Part shown: positions 6,111-7,693 of the stretch, one piece after another
Layout: every line of letters starts with the position of its first letter
Position numbering within the stretch: the first letter of the stretch is position 1
Assembly: GCA_029940125.1 (NCBI GenBank)
Contig: JAOZRP010000098.1
Location: forward strand, 1 to 7,693
Length of the DNA stretch: 7,693 nucleotides
Direction of reading: 5' to 3'
Source of the DNA: a bacterium
Lineage (GTDB): Bacteria; Desulfobacterota; Anaeroferrophillalia; Anaeroferrophillales; Anaeroferrophillaceae
The notes under the pieces: generated by a model
Databases searched by the model: none
Told to the model about the DNA's origin: nothing
The model's input: the letters and a program-made list of their open reading frames with translations, nothing else
Translations under genes and position numbers: made by a program

Positions 6111-6956
6111 CTAAAGACCGAAAAGACGGGCGGTATTTTCACCGCAGATCAGGGCTTTCTGCTCGGGGGTGATGCCGGCCTGGTCCATTTCGGCAAAATA
6201 GCGGCCGGCTTTCAGCAGGGGATAGTCGGTTCCCAGCAGGATGTGTTCAAAGCCGATCATTTCACCCACCACCTTGTAAATCTGGGGTCGATAGAGATAG
6301 GGCGAAGCCGCGGTATCGTAGTAGAGATTGGCAACTACCTCTTCCATTTCCCGCTTCAGCAGGTGATAAAAAGGAAAGCCGCCGCCCCAGTGAGCAAAAA
6401 TGGTTGGCACATCGCCGTAAAGACGAAGAAACTTGTCAAGGTTGCGCAGCATCACGTCACATTTGCCGGGATACTGGTGACCCACCGGCTCGTTGGTATG
6501 CAGCATGAGCGGCCGGTTTCCGGCCGCCCGCAGTACCTCAACAACCGGGGAAAAGGCTGAAATGACGGATTCGGTAAAACCCTCGATATAAAAAGCCAGC
6601 TCACCTACTCCGGCCAGGCCTGCGGCCAGACAGCGCTCCGCCTCGGCAGCGGCTTCACGCGGATCGGCAAAACCAAAGCAGGCCAGGCCAAGCAGCCGAT
6701 CAGGATATTTCCTGACTTGTTCAATAATATAGTCATTGCAAAGACGGGAGATGCCCATGTCCCGCCAGGGAAAGGCAAACACCACGCAGCGGTCTATTCC
6801 CTCGTCATCCATTCTGGCCAGCAGTTCTTCCGCCGGCACCAGTTTTGATTTGGGAGGTTCGTAGAGGAGTTTAAATTCAGGCTCACCGGAAAAATACTTT
6901 TCCCTCCGGTTGACAATCTCCGGGGGAAACATGTGGACATGGGCGTCAATGATCAT
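6111..6956 (-). CDS. Amidohydrolase_2 family metal-dependent hydrolase/decarboxylase
   Basis: Predicted cytoplasmic metal-dependent TIM-barrel enzyme of 281 residues, in the amidohydrolase family 2 group that includes ACMSD, 4-oxalomesaconate hydratase and resorcylate-type decarboxylases. The metal site is laid out in the usual order: HVH near the N-terminus (H6, H8 in MIIDAHVHMF), H153 in LHTNEP, H189 in FAHWGGG and D244 in LLGTDYPL, followed by the common C-terminal ending CGENTARLFGL. Members act on C-C or C-N bonds of small, often carboxylated, substrates. I cannot name the substrate. ATG 6956 has GGAG 8 bases upstream. The in-frame GTG at 6965 overlaps that GGAG and is rejected as a start. 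It begins 30 bases after the malic enzyme stop and is probably co-transcribed with it; dctP follows on the same strand after 204 bases with its own promoter. Confidence 0.88.
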   Translation of the reverse strand: MIIDAHVHMFPPEIVNRREKYFSGEPEFKLLYEPPKSKLVPAEELLARMDDEGIDRCVVFAFPWRDMGISRLCNDYIIEQVRKYPDRLLGLACFGFADPREAAAEAERCLAAGLAGVGELAFYIEGFTESVISAFSPVVEVLRAAGNRPLMLHTNEPVGHQYPGKCDVMLRNLDKFLRLYGDVPTIFAHWGGGFPFYHLLKREMEEVVANLYYDTAASPYLYRPQIYKVVGEMIGFEHILLGTDYPLLKAGRYFAEMDQAGITPEQKALICGENTARLFGL

Positions 6957-6986
6957 TGAAACCACTCCTTTGCTGGATATTCTTTT

Positions 6987-7693
6987 TTACAATATTCGCA
7001 GTATTCCTTCATACAGGTAGTCGCGGGTATTGTTGCGGATATCATCAGGGTCAAGCTGCCTCCGGGCCATGTTGCCTTTCATGGCCGCCTCGGCGACCGC
7101 CGCCGCCACCTGCGGCGGTACCGCCAGGTCCATGGCTGAAGGAATAATCGTTCCTTTGGCCAGATCTTCATCGGTAACCATGGAGGCAATGGCGTGTGCC
7201 GCGGCTATTTTCATCCGGTCGTCAATCTGGCGGGCCCTGACATCCAGCGCCCCGCGAAAAATGCCCGGAAAAGCCAGGGAGTTGTTCACCTGGTTGGGGA
7301 AGTCGGAACGGCCGGTAGCCACCACTTTGGCTCCTGCCGCCAGGGCCTCGTCCGGCATGATTTCCGGCACCGGGTTGGCCAGGGCAAAAACAATTGGATC
7401 GGCAGCCATGGTTTTGATCATGGCCGTCGTCAGGGTTTCGGGCTTGGAAAGGCCGACGAAGGCGTCGGCGCCGGCAATTACTTCGGCCAGCTGCCCCTGC
7501 AGTCGGTCGGGATTGGTCAGACGGGCCATTTCCTGCTTGTAGGGATTCATCCGTTTCCGGCGGCCTTCGTAAATGGCACCGGCGGTATCGCACATGATGA
7601 TGTTGGTGATCCCGGCACTTAACAGCAGCTTGGTTACCGCCGTGGCTCCGGCCCCGGCTCCGTTGACAACTACCTTAATATTTTCAAAGTGTT
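6987..7693 (-). CDS. Malic enzyme, C-terminal part (cut by window edge)
   Basis: C-terminal 234 residues of a malate dehydrogenase (oxaloacetate-decarboxylating), which converts malate to pyruvate and CO2 while reducing NAD(P). The reading frame is open to the last base, so the N-terminal catalytic domain lies beyond the window; the ATG at 7595 is internal. Visible are the dinucleotide-binding glycine loop VVNGAGAGATA, the strand end NIIMCDTAGAIYEGR, whose aspartate would favour NAD over NADP if it occupies the usual ribose-contact position, and the family blocks ALANPVPEI, GRSDFPNQVNN and LAFPGIFRGAL. The protein ends in a normal tail after PSAMDLAVPP, so nothing is missing at the C-terminus. 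It is followed after 30 bases by the amidohydrolase. Cofactor preference is inference; family is secure. Confidence 0.95.
   Translation of the reverse strand, partial: HFENIKVVVNGAGAGATAVTKLLLSAGITNIIMCDTAGAIYEGRRKRMNPYKQEMARLTNPDRLQGQLAEVIAGADAFVGLSKPETLTTAMIKTMAADPIVFALANPVPEIMPDEALAAGAKVVATGRSDFPNQVNNSLAFPGIFRGALDVRARQIDDRMKIAAAHAIASMVTDEDLAKGTIIPSAMDLAVPPQVAAAVAEAAMKGNMARRQLDPDDIRNNTRDYLYEGILRIL

Noticed and set aside
7090..7125. GC-rich stretch with CCGCC/GGCGG symmetry
   Set aside because: It lies inside the malic enzyme gene where alanine- and proline-rich codons (PPQVAAAVAEAA) explain the pattern; no T-run follows.
7030..7542. Long plus-strand open frame opposite the malic enzyme
   Set aside because: The minus-strand frame has unmistakable malic enzyme motifs throughout; the plus-strand frame is a GC-driven shadow with no recognisable domain.

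Overview
The window reads as bacterial chromosome from a Gram-negative organism. Two exported binding proteins lack a lipobox (one has a Sec signal peptide, one a twin-arginine signal peptide), and a tripartite TRAP carboxylate transporter is present. Base composition is moderate, with GC-rich genes and AT-rich gaps. The mix of a TakP-type TRAP system, a malic enzyme and a metal ABC transporter would suit an anaerobic Desulfobacterota-like bacterium, but that placement is an inference. There are eight protein genes, two of the gaps hold promoter-like sequence, and I see no RNA gene, insertion sequence, CRISPR array or phage gene.

Left block (52-2662, minus strand). This is a tightly packed operon read right to left: a class I SAM-dependent methyltransferase of unknown substrate, a TroA/ZnuA-type metal-binding protein, and a ZnuC-type ABC ATPase. 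The genes overlap or nearly touch. The membrane permease that should complete the importer is not visible and would have to lie beyond position 1. A plausible sigma-70 promoter upstream of the methyltransferase has a 28-bp imperfect inverted repeat in its spacer, as expected for a metal-responsive repressor.

Middle block (2843-5906). A TRAP transporter is split between strands. The small (DctQ) and large (DctM) membrane subunits run on the plus strand and overlap by one base. The periplasmic binding protein (DctP, TakP/2-oxo-acid-like, with a Tat signal) runs on the minus strand towards them. The two units converge on one hairpin with A and T tracts on its two sides, which can end transcription from both directions. 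dctP has its own promoter region, with an inverted repeat on the promoter hexamers.

Right block (6111-7693, minus strand). The NAD(P)-binding and C-terminal part of a malic enzyme, cut by the window edge, is followed 30 bases later by an amidohydrolase_2 family hydrolase/decarboxylase. With dctP downstream on the same strand, the block suggests uptake of a small carboxylate and its entry into C3/C4 metabolism. No complete pathway can be read here. Nothing in the window is clearly a new kind of system. The points most worth checking are the two candidate operators, the methyltransferase coupled to metal uptake, and the strand-split TRAP transporter.
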